Counted from the first letter of the stretch, positions 19,457 through 29,139 are shown. The stretch is DNA of 64,000 nucleotides from Roseovarius sp. SCSIO 43702 (GCF_019599045.1 NZ_CP080623.1:1200501-1264500); one strand, 5' to 3'. Notes: generated by a model from the sequence alone, not told the origin. Numbers and translations are program-made.

Positions 19457-20155
19457 ATGTTTCGCAAGATGTTCGCGCCTCTTCTGGCCCTTTGCCTTTT
19501 CGGAGGGACCGCGCAGGCCGAAGAACAGCCTGTGCTGGTGGAACTTTTCACGTCGCAAGGCTGTTCCTCCTGTCCGCCTGCCGACGCGTTTCTGCACGAT
19601 CTGGCGGCGCGGGAAGATGTGATCGCGCTCGCGCTGCATGTCGATATCTGGGATTACATCGGTTGGAAGGACAGGTTCGCCAGCCCGCGCTACAGCGCGC
19701 GACAGCGCGGATACGCGGACGCCTGGAACCAGCGGATGGTCTATACTCCGCAAATGGTGATCGACGGCGCGGCGGGTGTCGTGGGCAACAAGCCCCGCGA
19801 CGTCGAGGCGATGATCGCGCGCGAGCGCGCGAAGGCCGATCGTGTCGATCTCCGGTTGTCGCGCGATGCGGGGGTCCTGACCATCGAGGCAACGCCGTTG
19901 ACCGAAACGGAGGGCGATCTCGACATCATGGTCGCGCGGTTCGATCCCGAGCGCACGATCGAGATCACGCGGGGCGAAAATGCCGGGCACCGTTTCAGCT
20001 ATGCCAACGTCGTCACCGACCTGCGCGACGTGGGCGACTGGTCAGCCGATGCGCCCATCCGAATGAACCTTCCGCTCGAGGGAGACGAGCCCGTCGCGGT
20101 CTTCGTTCAACAGAAGGGGATGGGCCGGGTCGAGGCCGCCGCCGCGCTGCGCTGA
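19457..20155 (+). CDS. DUF1223 secreted thioredoxin-like protein
   Basis: A 232-residue protein starting at ATG 19457 behind GGAGGAGATC. It has a signal peptide (KMFAPLLALCLFGGTAQA) and the DUF1223 core VELFTSQGCSSCPPADAFL with a CXXC pair near residues 35-38. The family has a thioredoxin-like fold and is periplasmic; biochemical role is unknown. The in-frame extension to 19196 is rejected because the signal peptide begins at 19457. metG follows after 78 bases. Confidence 0.85.
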   Translation: MFRKMFAPLLALCLFGGTAQAEEQPVLVELFTSQGCSSCPPADAFLHDLAAREDVIALALHVDIWDYIGWKDRFASPRYSARQRGYADAWNQRMVYTPQMVIDGAAGVVGNKPRDVEAMIARERAKADRVDLRLSRDAGVLTIEATPLTETEGDLDIMVARFDPERTIEITRGENAGHRFSYANVVTDLRDVGDWSADAPIRMNLPLEGDEPVAVFVQQKGMGRVEAAAALR

Positions 20156-20233
20156 GCCCGGACCCTCTGGCACACCCTTTCGCCTTGCGCTACACGGAGC
20201 CCCGCACGGCACCCGCGAAGGCACGGAACATCC

Positions 20234-21946
20234 ATGGCACGGCATCTCATCACCTCCGCGATCCCCTATATCAACGGGATCAAGCACTTGGGCAATCTTG
20301 TCGGAAGCCAGCTTCCGGCCGATCTTTTCGCGCGGTATCTGCGCGGGCGGGGGCACGAGGTGCTGTTCCTGTGCGCGACCGATGAACACGGCACCCCGGC
20401 CGAGCTGGCGGCCAAGAAGGCGGGCAAGCCCGTCGATCAATACTGCGCCGAGATGCACGCCATCCAGGCCGAGATCGCCAAGGGCTTCGCGCTCAGCTTC
20501 GATCATTTCGGCCGTTCGTCGAGCCCGCAGAACCACAAGCTGACCCAGCACTTCGCGGGGCGTCTGGCCGATGCGGGTCTGATCGAGGAGGTTTCCGAGA
20601 AACAGGTCTATTCCAACGCCGATGGCCGCTTCCTGCCTGACCGCTATATCGAAGGCACCTGTCCCAACTGCGGCTATGACAAGGCGCGCGGCGATCAGTG
20701 CGAGAACTGCACCAAGCAGCTCGACCCGACGGACCTGATCGAACCACGTAGCGCGATTTCGGGTTCGACCGACCTGGAGGTGCGCGAAACGCGGCATCTC
20801 TACCTCAAGCAGAGCCTGATGCGCGACGAGTTGAACGCGTGGATCGACAGCAAGACGAACTGGCCCATTCTCACCACCTCGATCGCTAAGAAATGGCTGA
20901 ATGACGGCGATGGGCTTCAGGATCGCGGCATTACCCGGGATCTCGACTGGGGCGTGCCGGTGAAACGCGGCGAAGAGGACTGGCCCGGCATGGAGGGCAA
21001 GGTCTTCTACGTCTGGTTCGACGCGCCCATCGAGTATATCGCCTCGGCGCAGGAATGGGTGGATGCGGGCAAGGGCGACAACTGGGAGCGCTGGTGGCGC
21101 ACCGACAAGGGCGCGGATGACGTCACCTACACGCAGTTCATGGGCAAGGACAACGTTCCCTTCCACACGCTCAGCTTCCCGGCCACCATCCTGGGAAGCG
21201 GCGAGCCGTGGAAACTGGTCGATTACATCAAGTCGTTCAACTACCTCAATTATGACGGAGGGCAGTTCAGCACGAGCCAGGGACGCGGGGTCTTCATGGA
21301 TCAGGCGCTCGACATCCTGCCGGCGGATTACTGGCGCTGGTGGCTGTTGAGCCATGCGCCGGAAAGCTCGGATTCCGAGTTCACGTGGGAGAACTTCCAG
21401 GCGTCGGTGAACAAGGACCTTGCCGATGTGCTGGGTAACTTCGTCAGCCGCGTGACAAAGTTCTGCCGCTCGAAATTCGGCGAAGAGGTTCCGGCAGGTG
21501 GCGAGCGTGGTGCGCGCGAGGCCGCCTTGATCGAGGAGTTGACCACCCGCATCCGTGCCTATGAGCGTCACATGGAGGCGATCGAGATCCGCAAGTCCGC
21601 CAGCGAACTTCGCGCGATCTGGGTCGCGGGCAACGAGTATCTGCAATCCGCCGCGCCCTGGGCCACGTTCAAGGAGGATCCCGACGCGGCCGCGATGCAG
21701 ATTCGCTTGGCGCTCAACCTCATCCGCCTTTACGCGGTGCTGAGCGCGCCCTTCATCCCGAACGCATCGGCGAAGATGCTCGAGGCGATGCGGACCGGGG
21801 ATACCGACTGGCCCGAAGATGTGCCGGCGGCGCTTGAACTGCTCGGCCCCGGCCACGCCTTCAACGTGCCCGATGTGCTTTTTGCCAAGATCAGCGACGA
21901 GGCGCGGGAGGGATGGCAGGAGCGGTTCTCGGGAACACGGGACTGA
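20234..21946 (+). CDS. metG: methionyl-tRNA synthetase
   Basis: A 570-residue class I aminoacyl-tRNA synthetase that charges tRNA-Met. The HIGH-type motif is HLGN near residue 18 ([17 protein letters not shown]). The zinc knuckle CPNC...CENC lies near 142-160. The KMSKS-loop equivalent reads [11 protein letters not shown] near 343, the variant usual in this MetG subtype. The C-terminal anticodon-binding helical domain is present and there is no extra tRNA-binding module. Length is normal for the MetG1-type short form. Confidence 0.95.
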   Translation: MARHLITSAIPYINGIKHLGNLVGSQLPADLFARYLRGRGHEVLFLCATDEHGTPAELAAKKAGKPVDQYCAEMHAIQAEIAKGFALSFDHFGRSSSPQNHKLTQHFAGRLADAGLIEEVSEKQVYSNADGRFLPDRYIEGTCPNCGYDKARGDQCENCTKQLDPTDLIEPRSAISGSTDLEVRETRHLYLKQSLMRDELNAWIDSKTNWPILTTSIAKKWLNDGDGLQDRGITRDLDWGVPVKRGEEDWPGMEGKVFYVWFDAPIEYIASAQEWVDAGKGDNWERWWRTDKGADDVTYTQFMGKDNVPFHTLSFPATILGSGEPWKLVDYIKSFNYLNYDGGQFSTSQGRGVFMDQALDILPADYWRWWLLSHAPESSDSEFTWENFQASVNKDLADVLGNFVSRVTKFCRSKFGEEVPAGGERGAREAALIEELTTRIRAYERHMEAIEIRKSASELRAIWVAGNEYLQSAAPWATFKEDPDAAAMQIRLALNLIRLYAVLSAPFIPNASAKMLEAMRTGDTDWPEDVPAALELLGPGHAFNVPDVLFAKISDEAREGWQERFSGTRD

Positions 21947-22007
21947 ACCGTGCTGGGCCACATGGCGCGAGGCGGCGCGAGCTGCGCCTTGGCGCCGTGC
22001 TCATCTT

Positions 22008-22490
22008 CTACCCGGCGTCATCGGTGGGTTTGACGGTAAATCGTTGCATCGGAGTTAGTGGGCCGCCTGTTTTGGACACCTGACGACGATCATCGTAGAT
22101 GCACTCGATCCGGTAGTTCTTGCGCGCCCCCGATACGCGCCACCGGATTCGGAAACGAGGCCAGTGGTCGAAGTCATAGGTCACATGATACAAGTCCGGG
22201 TCGCACCAATGTTCGGTGCTACCGCCATCCGGCGGAACCTTGTGAAAGAAACGGCCGTCCTCGAAATAGACGGACAGGTCGTCTCGCCAGAAACAGGAAC
22301 GACGTGCGCTGATCGGTGCGGCATCCCCCAGCTTCAAGTAGCCGGATTCCGCGTACCTCATCCCGTCATCGTGCGTTCGCCAGACCGCCGAGCCGCGAAA
22401 CTCGCCATCGGGCGCGCCCTCCTGCGTTATGTATTTGCGCAGCGACCAGACCCCTTCGAAATCGCGCAATACACGGCCTTTTCGCTCCAC
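22008..22490 (-). CDS. DUF6314 family protein
   Basis: A 160-residue soluble protein, start taken at GTG 22490 (a TTG nearer the conserved region is an alternative). It has the family pattern DFEGVWSLRK at the start, a YAESGYLKLGD strand, CFWRDDLSVYFEDGRFFH and a central WCDPDLYHVTYDF segment. This looks like a lipocalin- or THAP4-like beta barrel. Function is unknown. It is transcribed opposite to its neighbours metG and purB. Confidence 0.7.
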   Translation of the reverse strand: MERKGRVLRDFEGVWSLRKYITQEGAPDGEFRGSAVWRTHDDGMRYAESGYLKLGDAAPISARRSCFWRDDLSVYFEDGRFFHKVPPDGGSTEHWCDPDLYHVTYDFDHWPRFRIRWRVSGARKNYRIECIYDDRRQVSKTGGPLTPMQRFTVKPTDDAG

Positions 22491-22570
22491 CTGACGGCTC
22501 CCGCCTTGTCCCGCGCCCTGCCGGGGTCTAAACCCCGCTCAAGCTCACAACTCCCGAGGACGCCGTTACC

Positions 22571-23875
22571 ATGATTCCCCGCTATTCGCGCCCCGAAATG
22601 GTCGCCATCTGGTCGCCCGAGACGAAATTCCGCATCTGGTACGAGATCGAGGCGCATGCCTGCGACGCGATGGCCGATCTCGGCGTGATCCCGCGCGAAA
22701 ACGCCGAAGCCGTCTGGAAGGCCAGGGACGTGGAGTTCGACGTGGCCCGTATCGACGAGATCGAGGCCGTGACCAAGCATGACGTGATCGCCTTCCTGAC
22801 TCACCTGGCAGAGCATGTGGGCAGCGACGAGGCGCGGTTCGTGCACCAGGGGATGACAAGTTCGGACGTCCTCGACACCTGCTTCAACGTGCAACTCGTG
22901 CGCGCGTCGGACATCCTGATCGAGGACATGAAGGCGCTTCTTGCCGCGCTCAAGCGGCGCGCATTTGAGCACAAGGACACCGTGCGCATCGGGCGCAGCC
23001 ACGGCATCCACGCGGAACCGACGACGATGGGCCTCACCTTCGCGCGCTTCTACGCCGAGATGGACCGCAACCTGAACCGGCTGGAAAAGGCGCGATACGA
23101 GATCGCCACCGGCGCCATTTCCGGCGCGGTGGGCACCTTCGCCAATATCGACCCGCGGGTCGAGGAGCATGTCTGCAAGCAATTGGGCCTCGAGCCCGAG
23201 CCGATCAGCACACAGGTCATCCCGCGCGACCGGCACGCGGCGTTCTTCGCCGCCCTCGGCGTGGTGGCCAGCAGCATCGAGAACATCGCCATCGAGATCC
23301 GGCACATGCAGCGCACCGAGGTGCTGGAGGCCGAGGAGTTCTTCTCCAAGGGTCAAAAGGGCAGTTCGGCCATGCCGCACAAGCGCAACCCGGTGCTGAC
23401 GGAGAACTTGACCGGCCTCGCGCGCCTCGTGCGCATGGCCGTGATCCCGGCTATGGAGAACGTGGCGCTCTGGCATGAGCGCGACATCTCGCACAGCTCG
23501 GTCGAGCGCAACATCGGCCCCGATACGACGGTCACCCTTGATTTCGCGCTGGCGCGGCTCACGCAGGTCGTGGACAAGCTGGTCGTCTATCCCGACAACA
23601 TGCTGGCCAACATGCACAAGTTTCGCGGTCTCGTGATGAGCCAGCGAGTGCTTCTGGCCCTGACCCAGGCGGGCGTGAGCCGCGAGGACGCCTACAAGCT
23701 CGTCCAGCGCAACGCGATGAAGGTCTGGGAGGAGGGCAAGGACTTCAAGACCGAGCTTCTGGCGGACGACGACGTGCTGAAGGCACTGACACCGGAGCAG
23801 ATCGAGGAGAAGTTCGACTTGGGCTATCACACCAAGCATGTCGACACGATCTTCCAGCGGGTGTTCGGGGAATAG
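22571..23875 (+). CDS. purB: adenylosuccinate lyase
   Basis: The 434-residue enzyme catalyses two steps of purine synthesis, releasing fumarate from SAICAR and from adenylosuccinate. The fumarase-superfamily signature GSSAMPHKRNP is near residue 264, and the catalytic His regions lie in VHQGMTSSDVLDT and GRSHGIHAEPTT. Length is normal. A small secreted protein gene follows after 81 bases. Confidence 0.96.
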   Translation: MIPRYSRPEMVAIWSPETKFRIWYEIEAHACDAMADLGVIPRENAEAVWKARDVEFDVARIDEIEAVTKHDVIAFLTHLAEHVGSDEARFVHQGMTSSDVLDTCFNVQLVRASDILIEDMKALLAALKRRAFEHKDTVRIGRSHGIHAEPTTMGLTFARFYAEMDRNLNRLEKARYEIATGAISGAVGTFANIDPRVEEHVCKQLGLEPEPISTQVIPRDRHAAFFAALGVVASSIENIAIEIRHMQRTEVLEAEEFFSKGQKGSSAMPHKRNPVLTENLTGLARLVRMAVIPAMENVALWHERDISHSSVERNIGPDTTVTLDFALARLTQVVDKLVVYPDNMLANMHKFRGLVMSQRVLLALTQAGVSREDAYKLVQRNAMKVWEEGKDFKTELLADDDVLKALTPEQIEEKFDLGYHTKHVDTIFQRVFGE

Positions 23876-23956
23876 TCGCGTCACTCGCGAGCGTGCCGAT
23901 TTGGTGAAACTCGGAGGATGTGGTAGACTTGCCCCTATCCAATCAGGAGTTCCGTC

Positions 23957-24121
23957 ATGTTCAGGCTTATCGCAACGGCGGTGATCGCCGCAGGTCTTGC
24001 TACCCCGGCGCTTGCCGGGCCGGGATGCAGCGGCAGTCACGAGAAGCAGGTGATGACCTGCACCGAAGGCAGCACCTGGGACAGCGAAACCGGCACCTGC
24101 ACCGCCCTTCCCACGGGCTGA
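23957..24121 (+). CDS. 54-aa secreted Cys-rich protein, CBM14/peritrophin-like
   Basis: ATG 23957 follows AATCAGGAG. A clear signal peptide (MFRLIATAVIAAGLATPALA) precedes a 34-residue mature part with three Cys: GCSG, MTCTEGSTWD and TGTCTAL. The 'C..GSTWDSETGTC' pattern resembles half of a chitin-binding type 2 (CBM14) domain. A link to carbohydrate binding is only suggested by this resemblance. Similar very short genes are often overlooked. It lies between purB and the FliG-like gene. Confidence 0.65.
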   Translation: MFRLIATAVIAAGLATPALAGPGCSGSHEKQVMTCTEGSTWDSETGTCTALPTG

Positions 24122-24151
24122 GGCGGCAGAGGCCGTAAATTCTGTCCGCGC

Positions 24152-24173
24152 CCCGCCGGATTTTCGCGGCGGG
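24152..24173 (+). terminator. stem-loop after the small secreted gene
   Basis: Arms CCCGCCG (24152-24158) and CGGCGGG (24167-24173) close a loop containing ATTTT. No run of T follows the stem, so intrinsic termination is doubtful; it may be a processing or stabilising hairpin. Confidence 0.35.
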
Positions 24174-24233
24174 CCTTAGAACTTGTTTACGTCTCGTCGG
24201 GTATGGTCCTCGCGACCACGTCCGGGGAGAGGC

Positions 24234-25307
24234 ATGAGCAGCACGAGCATCGCACGTATCACGCCAGTTCAGGCGACGCGTCCCGCGTCGGCCGCGGCCG
24301 CGCGCCTGACGCGCAGGCAAAAGGCCGCGATCATCGTGCGTTTCCTGCTGAATGAAGGGGCCGACATCCGGCTGACCGACCTGCCCGAGGATTTGCAGGA
24401 GGCATTGACCGCCCAGATGGGCGCCATGCGTTACGTGGATCGTGACACGCTGGTCGAGGTGGTGGCCGAATTCGCCGGCGAACTCGAGGCGATGGGCCTC
24501 ACCTTCCCACATGGAATGGCGGGCGCGCTTTCGGCACTCGACGGGCGGATCAGCGCCCAGACCGCTGCGCGCCTGCGCAAGGAGGCGGGCGTGCGCCAGA
24601 TCGGCGATCCCTGGGAGCAGGTGCGCGCGGCGCCGCTCGACGACCTGTTGCCGATCGTCGAGGCCGAGAGCGCCGAGGTCGCCGCCGTGATGTTGTCGAA
24701 GCTCGACGTCGCGCATGCGGCCGAGCTTCTTTCGCGGCTACCGGGGCAGGTGGCCCGCCGGATCACCTACGCCGTCTCGCAGACCGAAGCCGTCACACCG
24801 GTTGCGGTCGACCGGATCGGCCTTGCCCTTGCCACGCAACTCTCGGAAAAGCCGCCCGTGGCCTTCGACCATGGCCCTGTGGAACGGGTGGGCGCGATCC
24901 TCAATTCCTCGCCCTCGGCCACGCGCGACGATGTGCTTTCGGGCCTCGAGGAGGAGGACCGTGACTTCGCCGCGCGCGTGCGCCGCGCGATCTTCACCTT
25001 CGTCCATATCCCACAACGCCTCGCCCCGAGCGACGTGCCCCGCGTCATGCGGGAGGTCGATCAGACGCGCCTCGTCTCCGCGCTGGCGGCGGCGGGTCCG
25101 GCGGGGCTGGGCGAGGCGGCGGAGTTCATTCTCGAGAATCTCTCGAAGCGCATGGCCGGCACGCTGCGTGAAGAGATGGAGGAGGCGGGATCCGTCAAGC
25201 CGAAGACCGGAGAGGAGGCGATGACCGAGATCGTGAACGCGATCAGGCGGCTGGAGGCGGCGGGGGAGATCACGCTGATCATGCCGGACGAGGGGGAGGG
25301 GGGATGA
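24234..25307 (+). CDS. orphan FliG-like flagellar switch homologue
   Basis: A 357-residue protein starting at ATG 24234 behind GGGGAGA. It aligns with FliG over its length: an N-terminal helical segment starting RRQKAAIIVRFLL, a middle armadillo-like part with AAVMLSKLDVAHAAELLSRLP, and a C-terminal domain with REVDQTRLVSALAAAG and ILENLSKRMAGTLREEM. FliG couples the flagellar rotor to the stator. No other flagellar gene is near, and the middle-domain EHPQ motif is not evident, so it may be a diverged paralogue. The short tail past LIMPDEG is acidic. Confidence 0.7.
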   Translation: MSSTSIARITPVQATRPASAAAARLTRRQKAAIIVRFLLNEGADIRLTDLPEDLQEALTAQMGAMRYVDRDTLVEVVAEFAGELEAMGLTFPHGMAGALSALDGRISAQTAARLRKEAGVRQIGDPWEQVRAAPLDDLLPIVEAESAEVAAVMLSKLDVAHAAELLSRLPGQVARRITYAVSQTEAVTPVAVDRIGLALATQLSEKPPVAFDHGPVERVGAILNSSPSATRDDVLSGLEEEDRDFAARVRRAIFTFVHIPQRLAPSDVPRVMREVDQTRLVSALAAAGPAGLGEAAEFILENLSKRMAGTLREEMEEAGSVKPKTGEEAMTEIVNAIRRLEAAGEITLIMPDEGEGG

Positions 25308-25522
25308 CGTGACGGCGAGCGACGGGATGTCCGGTCGGGGCGTTCCTTATCGAGGGCCGCGCGATTTCACGCCTTGTCAGACATGTGGGCGGCCCCGATC
25401 ATGCGAGGCCGGACGTCATTGGCCCGGCGGACGCGATGGGGGGAGCGCGAACGGAACCCGCTTGTTCCTGCATCGCCCGTTGCCTATGACCAAGGGCGAC
25501 GCACAACGCCGGATACGACCCG

Positions 25523-26485
25523 ATGAGCCGCCCGAAGGATCCGTTTCTTCCCCGACTGTCCGAATATCTCGTGAACCTTCTGCTGCGCGGGCTCATCGGG
25601 CTCGCGCTTCTGTTGCCTTATCGCTTTCGCGTGCCCACCATGGGCTGGCTTACATCGCATGTCGTGGCGCCGCTGGCCGGATATACCCGCCGGGTGCGCG
25701 AAAACCTCGATCACGTCCTGCCCGACCTGTCCGAGGAAGAACGCCGGCGCCTGGGGCGTGCGGTACCCGACAATGCAGGTCGCAACATGGCCGAGCTCTA
25801 TTCGCCCCGCGCCTTCGCCGAACGGGCGCGGAAAGCGCGCGTATCGGGACCCGGCCTGCCCGCGATCCGTGCCGCGCGGGCCGAGAACCGTCCCGTCATC
25901 TTCGTCACCGGTCATTTCGGAAATTTCAACGCGGCGCGGATCGCCATGATCGAACAGGGGTTCGACATGGGTGTCTTCTATCGGCCGCTGAAGAACCGGT
26001 ATTTCAACCGGCATTACATCGCCTCGATGGCCGCGCTGAGCGAGCCGATGTTCGAGCAGGGCAAGCGTGGGATGGTGCAGATGGTGAAGCATGTGCGCGG
26101 CGGCGGCGTTCTGGCGATTCTCGCCGATCTCAACGCGCATGACGGCTACCCGCTCGACTTCTTCGGCAAACCCGCGCTCACTTCGCTTACGACCGGTGAA
26201 CTCGCCCTCAAGTTCGATGCGCCGCTGGTGCCCGTCTGGGGCCTGCGGGCCGACAACGGGATCGACTTCGATGTGATCGTGGAGGAGCCCATAGCGCCCG
26301 GCGATCCCAAGGTGATGTTGCAGGAGTTCAACGATCGTCTGGAGGCGCGGGTTCGCCAGAACATGGATCAGTGGCTATGGATCCATCGCCGTTGGAAGGA
26401 TGGCGAGGGCCCGCTGGCCGACGCGCGGCTCGCCCGCGAGGAGGCGCGAGCGGCGGCGAATGGAGAGGGCGCCGAAGCCCGGTGA
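25523..26485 (+). CDS. LpxL/HtrB-family acyltransferase with altered active site
   Basis: A 320-residue membrane-associated protein with an N-terminal hydrophobic region (residues 12-35). The family pattern for lipid A or lysophospholipid acyltransferases is present: RVRENLDHVLPDLSEEE, VTGHFGNFNAAR, GVFYRPLKNRYFNRHY and AILADLNAHDG. Such enzymes transfer acyl chains from ACP to lipid A precursors at the inner membrane. The catalytic H-X4-D/E dyad reads H-F-G-N-F-N here, so the acidic partner is replaced by Asn. A 213-base gap to the FliG-like gene holds nothing recognisable. Confidence 0.8.
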   Translation: MSRPKDPFLPRLSEYLVNLLLRGLIGLALLLPYRFRVPTMGWLTSHVVAPLAGYTRRVRENLDHVLPDLSEEERRRLGRAVPDNAGRNMAELYSPRAFAERARKARVSGPGLPAIRAARAENRPVIFVTGHFGNFNAARIAMIEQGFDMGVFYRPLKNRYFNRHYIASMAALSEPMFEQGKRGMVQMVKHVRGGGVLAILADLNAHDGYPLDFFGKPALTSLTTGELALKFDAPLVPVWGLRADNGIDFDVIVEEPIAPGDPKVMLQEFNDRLEARVRQNMDQWLWIHRRWKDGEGPLADARLAREEARAAANGEGAEAR

Positions 26486-26573
26486 AAGTGCTGGCGAGCG
26501 ATGTCGCTGTGTCACCGGCGGGCTATGCAAGTGACTCTGCCCATGGCCGCGCCATGCCCGAGGAAAGCGCGCA

Positions 26574-27803
26574 CTACCGCGTGGACTTGTCCCGACTCTG
26601 ACGCGTGAGGCGGCCGATGATGAAGCTCGTGCGTGGCGACCAGACATAGCGCGTCCGGTCGGTGCGCGTGGGCCGGACACGGGCGCGGACGATCCCGAAG
26701 ATGATGAGCGCGAGGTGGCCCACCGCGATCATGTAGAACATCGCCTGTGGTCCATACCCGTCTATCAACGCCGCGGCGAAGTAGGGTGCCGCAATGGCAC
26801 CCAGAGCGTAGAAGAACATCAGCGCGGCCGAAAGCTCGACCCGCTCGGCGCTGCTTGCGAAGTCGTTGGCATGGGCTGCCGAGATCGAGAAGATGGGGAA
26901 GGACGTGAGCCCGAAAAGAAAGGCGGTGAGCATCACGCCCGATGTGTCGAGGCCGGTGACGAGCGCTGTGCCGAGGCAGCTGAGGATCGCGGCGACCGAG
27001 AAGCCGATCAGCACCGCCCGGCGGTCGAACTTGTCCGCGAGCCAGCCGGCCGGGTATTGCGCCACCGCCCCGCCCAGCACGAAGCTCGCGAGGAACCACG
27101 CGATCTGGTCGACGGCGAGGCCCACCTGTTCACCGTAGAGCGGGCCCACCATGCGGAAGGTCGCGCTCGACAGGGCCGCCACGACCACGCCCGCGGCGGC
27201 AAGCGGCGAGCAGCGGATCGCAAGCATGGGGCGCAAGCGCGGCGCGGTCGGTGTTTCGGGTTGCCGGCGGCGGGTGAGGGTGAGCGGGAGAAGCGACGCG
27301 CAACAGAGAATGGCGAGCAGGTTGTAGGAGACGTAGGAGGCCGGCTCGAGCACCGAGATGAGCATCTGCGCCATCAGCGACGCGCCCATGTCGGCGACGC
27401 GATAGGTGCCCATCGCGCGGCCGCGCGTCTCGTTCGTGAGCGTGGCCTGGAGCCAGGCCTCGATGATCGTGTAGCACCCCGCAACGCAAAGCCCGGTGGC
27501 CATGCGCATCAGCAGCCACGCGGTCGGATCCACGATGATCATGTGGGACATGAGCCCGATCGCCCCTGTCGCGGTGAACGCCGCGAAGGCGCGCGAGTGG
27601 CCGATGCTGCCCATAAGGCGCGGCGCCCACCAGCACCCGACGAAGAACCCGAGAAAATGCGCCGAGCCCAGAAGGCCGATCTCTTCGGTGGTGAAATCGA
27701 GCGCCAGGCCCGAAAGCGCGTCAAGCGGTCCCACGCCACCCGAGGAGAGCTGAAGAAGGATGACCGAAAGAAAGAGGGCGGCGAAGGAAATGATCATGCG
27801 CAT
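26574..27803 (-). CDS. MFS transporter (YcaD-like)
   Basis: A 409-residue carrier with twelve predicted helices and a basic C-terminal tail. The loop 2-3 motif region (GFFVGCWWAPRLMGSIGHSR) and the second-half counterpart (AVAQYPAGWLADKFDRR) are typical of the major facilitator superfamily. The segment GLCVAGCYTIIEAWLQ and following TRGRAMGTYRVADMGA resembles the YcaD subgroup. Substrate cannot be predicted. It is transcribed alone, divergent from the aldo/keto reductase gene. Confidence 0.82.
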   Translation of the reverse strand: MRMIISFAALFLSVILLQLSSGGVGPLDALSGLALDFTTEEIGLLGSAHFLGFFVGCWWAPRLMGSIGHSRAFAAFTATGAIGLMSHMIIVDPTAWLLMRMATGLCVAGCYTIIEAWLQATLTNETRGRAMGTYRVADMGASLMAQMLISVLEPASYVSYNLLAILCCASLLPLTLTRRRQPETPTAPRLRPMLAIRCSPLAAAGVVVAALSSATFRMVGPLYGEQVGLAVDQIAWFLASFVLGGAVAQYPAGWLADKFDRRAVLIGFSVAAILSCLGTALVTGLDTSGVMLTAFLFGLTSFPIFSISAAHANDFASSAERVELSAALMFFYALGAIAAPYFAAALIDGYGPQAMFYMIAVGHLALIIFGIVRARVRPTRTDRTRYVWSPRTSFIIGRLTRQSRDKSTR

Positions 27804-27955
27804 GATGGCCGCACCATGTCAGAGCGGGTGGGGAATACCCGTGAGAAATCGACAAAATGCGGTCGCAAATGCGTCGTCCGACATGGGGTCTTCCATCCGC
27901 CGCGCATCCGGGTAGGGTCTGCCGCGAACGGGGAGCGGAGAAAAGGTGAACGACG

Positions 27956-28999
27956 ATGAAACGGAACGAACTGGGCCGCACGGGCATCGAGGTGAGCGCG
28001 CTCTGCCTCGGGACCATGACCTACGGGACGCAGACCGATCCGGCGGATGCCCATGCCCAGATCGACCGCGCGCTCGATGCGGGGATCGACTTCCTCGACA
28101 CCGCCGAGATGTACCCCGTGAACCCGACCCGCCCCGAGACGACGGGCCGCTCGGAAGAGATCATCGGCGACTGGATCAGGGCGAGCGGGCGACGTGACGA
28201 GGTGGTGATCGCCACGAAACACTCGGGCGAGGGGTTCAAGGGCGCGCGCGACGGGGCGCCCATTTCGTCGGCCACGATCCCCGACGCGATCGAGGGATCG
28301 CTCCGGCGCCTGGCGACCGACCGGATCGACCTCTACCAGTTCCACTGGCCCAATCGCGGCAGCTACATGTTTCGCAAGAACTGGAGGTTCCGCCCTTGGG
28401 AGCAGGACCGCGAGGCCACGCGGCAGCACATGGAGGATGCGTTGGGCGCGCTTGCCAGGGAGGTGGACCGCGGGACGATACGGGCCTTCGGTCTTTCGAA
28501 CGAGAGCGCGTGGGGCACGTCGGAATGGCTGCGCCTTGCCGAGGCGGGGCATGGGCCGCGGGTGGCGACGGTGCAGAACGAGTACTCGCTGATGTGCCGG
28601 CTCTACGATACGGACATGGCCGAGTTGAGCGTCAACGAGGATGTCGGGCTCTTGCCGTTCTCACCCCTTGCGGCGGGATTGCTGACGGGGAAATACCAGG
28701 ACGGGAAGGTGCCCGAAGGCTCGCGGATGACCTTCGTGGACAATCTCGGCGGCCGCAAGACGGCGCGGGCCTTCGAGGCGGTCGATGCCTATCTGGGCGT
28801 GGCGCGCGAGGCGGGGCTCGACCCGGTTCACATGGCGCTGGCCTGGACGATGCAGCGGCCTTTCGTTGCGTCGTCGATCTTCGGCGCGACGACGAACGCG
28901 CAGCTCGAGCACGTGATCGCGGGCAAGGACCTGGTGCTGAGCGAGGACGTGATGGAGGAACTGGACCGCGTTCACGAAGCGCATCCGATGCCCTATTGA
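27956..28999 (+). CDS. NADP(H)-dependent aldo/keto reductase (Tas-like)
   Basis: The 347-residue TIM-barrel oxidoreductase carries the AKR tetrad: Asp in DFLDTAEMY, Tyr in that same segment, Lys in VIATKHSGEGF and His in LYQFHWPNRG. The C-terminal cofactor-binding segment SIFGATTNAQLEHVI is typical. Length and the MYPVNP segment after the Tyr match the Tas/YghZ-like subgroup. It reduces carbonyl compounds with NADPH; the substrate is unknown. Confidence 0.88.
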   Translation: MKRNELGRTGIEVSALCLGTMTYGTQTDPADAHAQIDRALDAGIDFLDTAEMYPVNPTRPETTGRSEEIIGDWIRASGRRDEVVIATKHSGEGFKGARDGAPISSATIPDAIEGSLRRLATDRIDLYQFHWPNRGSYMFRKNWRFRPWEQDREATRQHMEDALGALAREVDRGTIRAFGLSNESAWGTSEWLRLAEAGHGPRVATVQNEYSLMCRLYDTDMAELSVNEDVGLLPFSPLAAGLLTGKYQDGKVPEGSRMTFVDNLGGRKTARAFEAVDAYLGVAREAGLDPVHMALAWTMQRPFVASSIFGATTNAQLEHVIAGKDLVLSEDVMEELDRVHEAHPMPY

Positions 29000-29091
29000 A
29001 GCGAAAGTCAAGGCTGCGCGCGGTGCGGTGGCCCCCTTGCTTCGCGGCGTCGCCAGTGGCCGCTTAACGGGAGGTAAGGACGCGGAACGGG

Positions 29092-29127
29092 ACGTCGGTA
29101 TCTACGTCGGTATCCACGTCGGTATCG
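29092..29127. repeat. 12-bp tandem repeat, three copies
   Basis: Units ACGTCGGTATCT, ACGTCGGTATCC and ACGTCGGTATCG lie head to tail, followed by a degenerate fourth (CGTCGGTGCG). They sit just downstream of the broken XRE regulator gene and outside any gene I accept. Copy number may vary by slippage. Confidence 0.85.
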
Positions 29128-29139
29128 CGTCGGTGCGAT

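Noticed and set aside
24234..25307. Start of a flagellar locus
   Set aside because: Only the FliG-like gene is present; neighbours are purine, lipid and transport genes.
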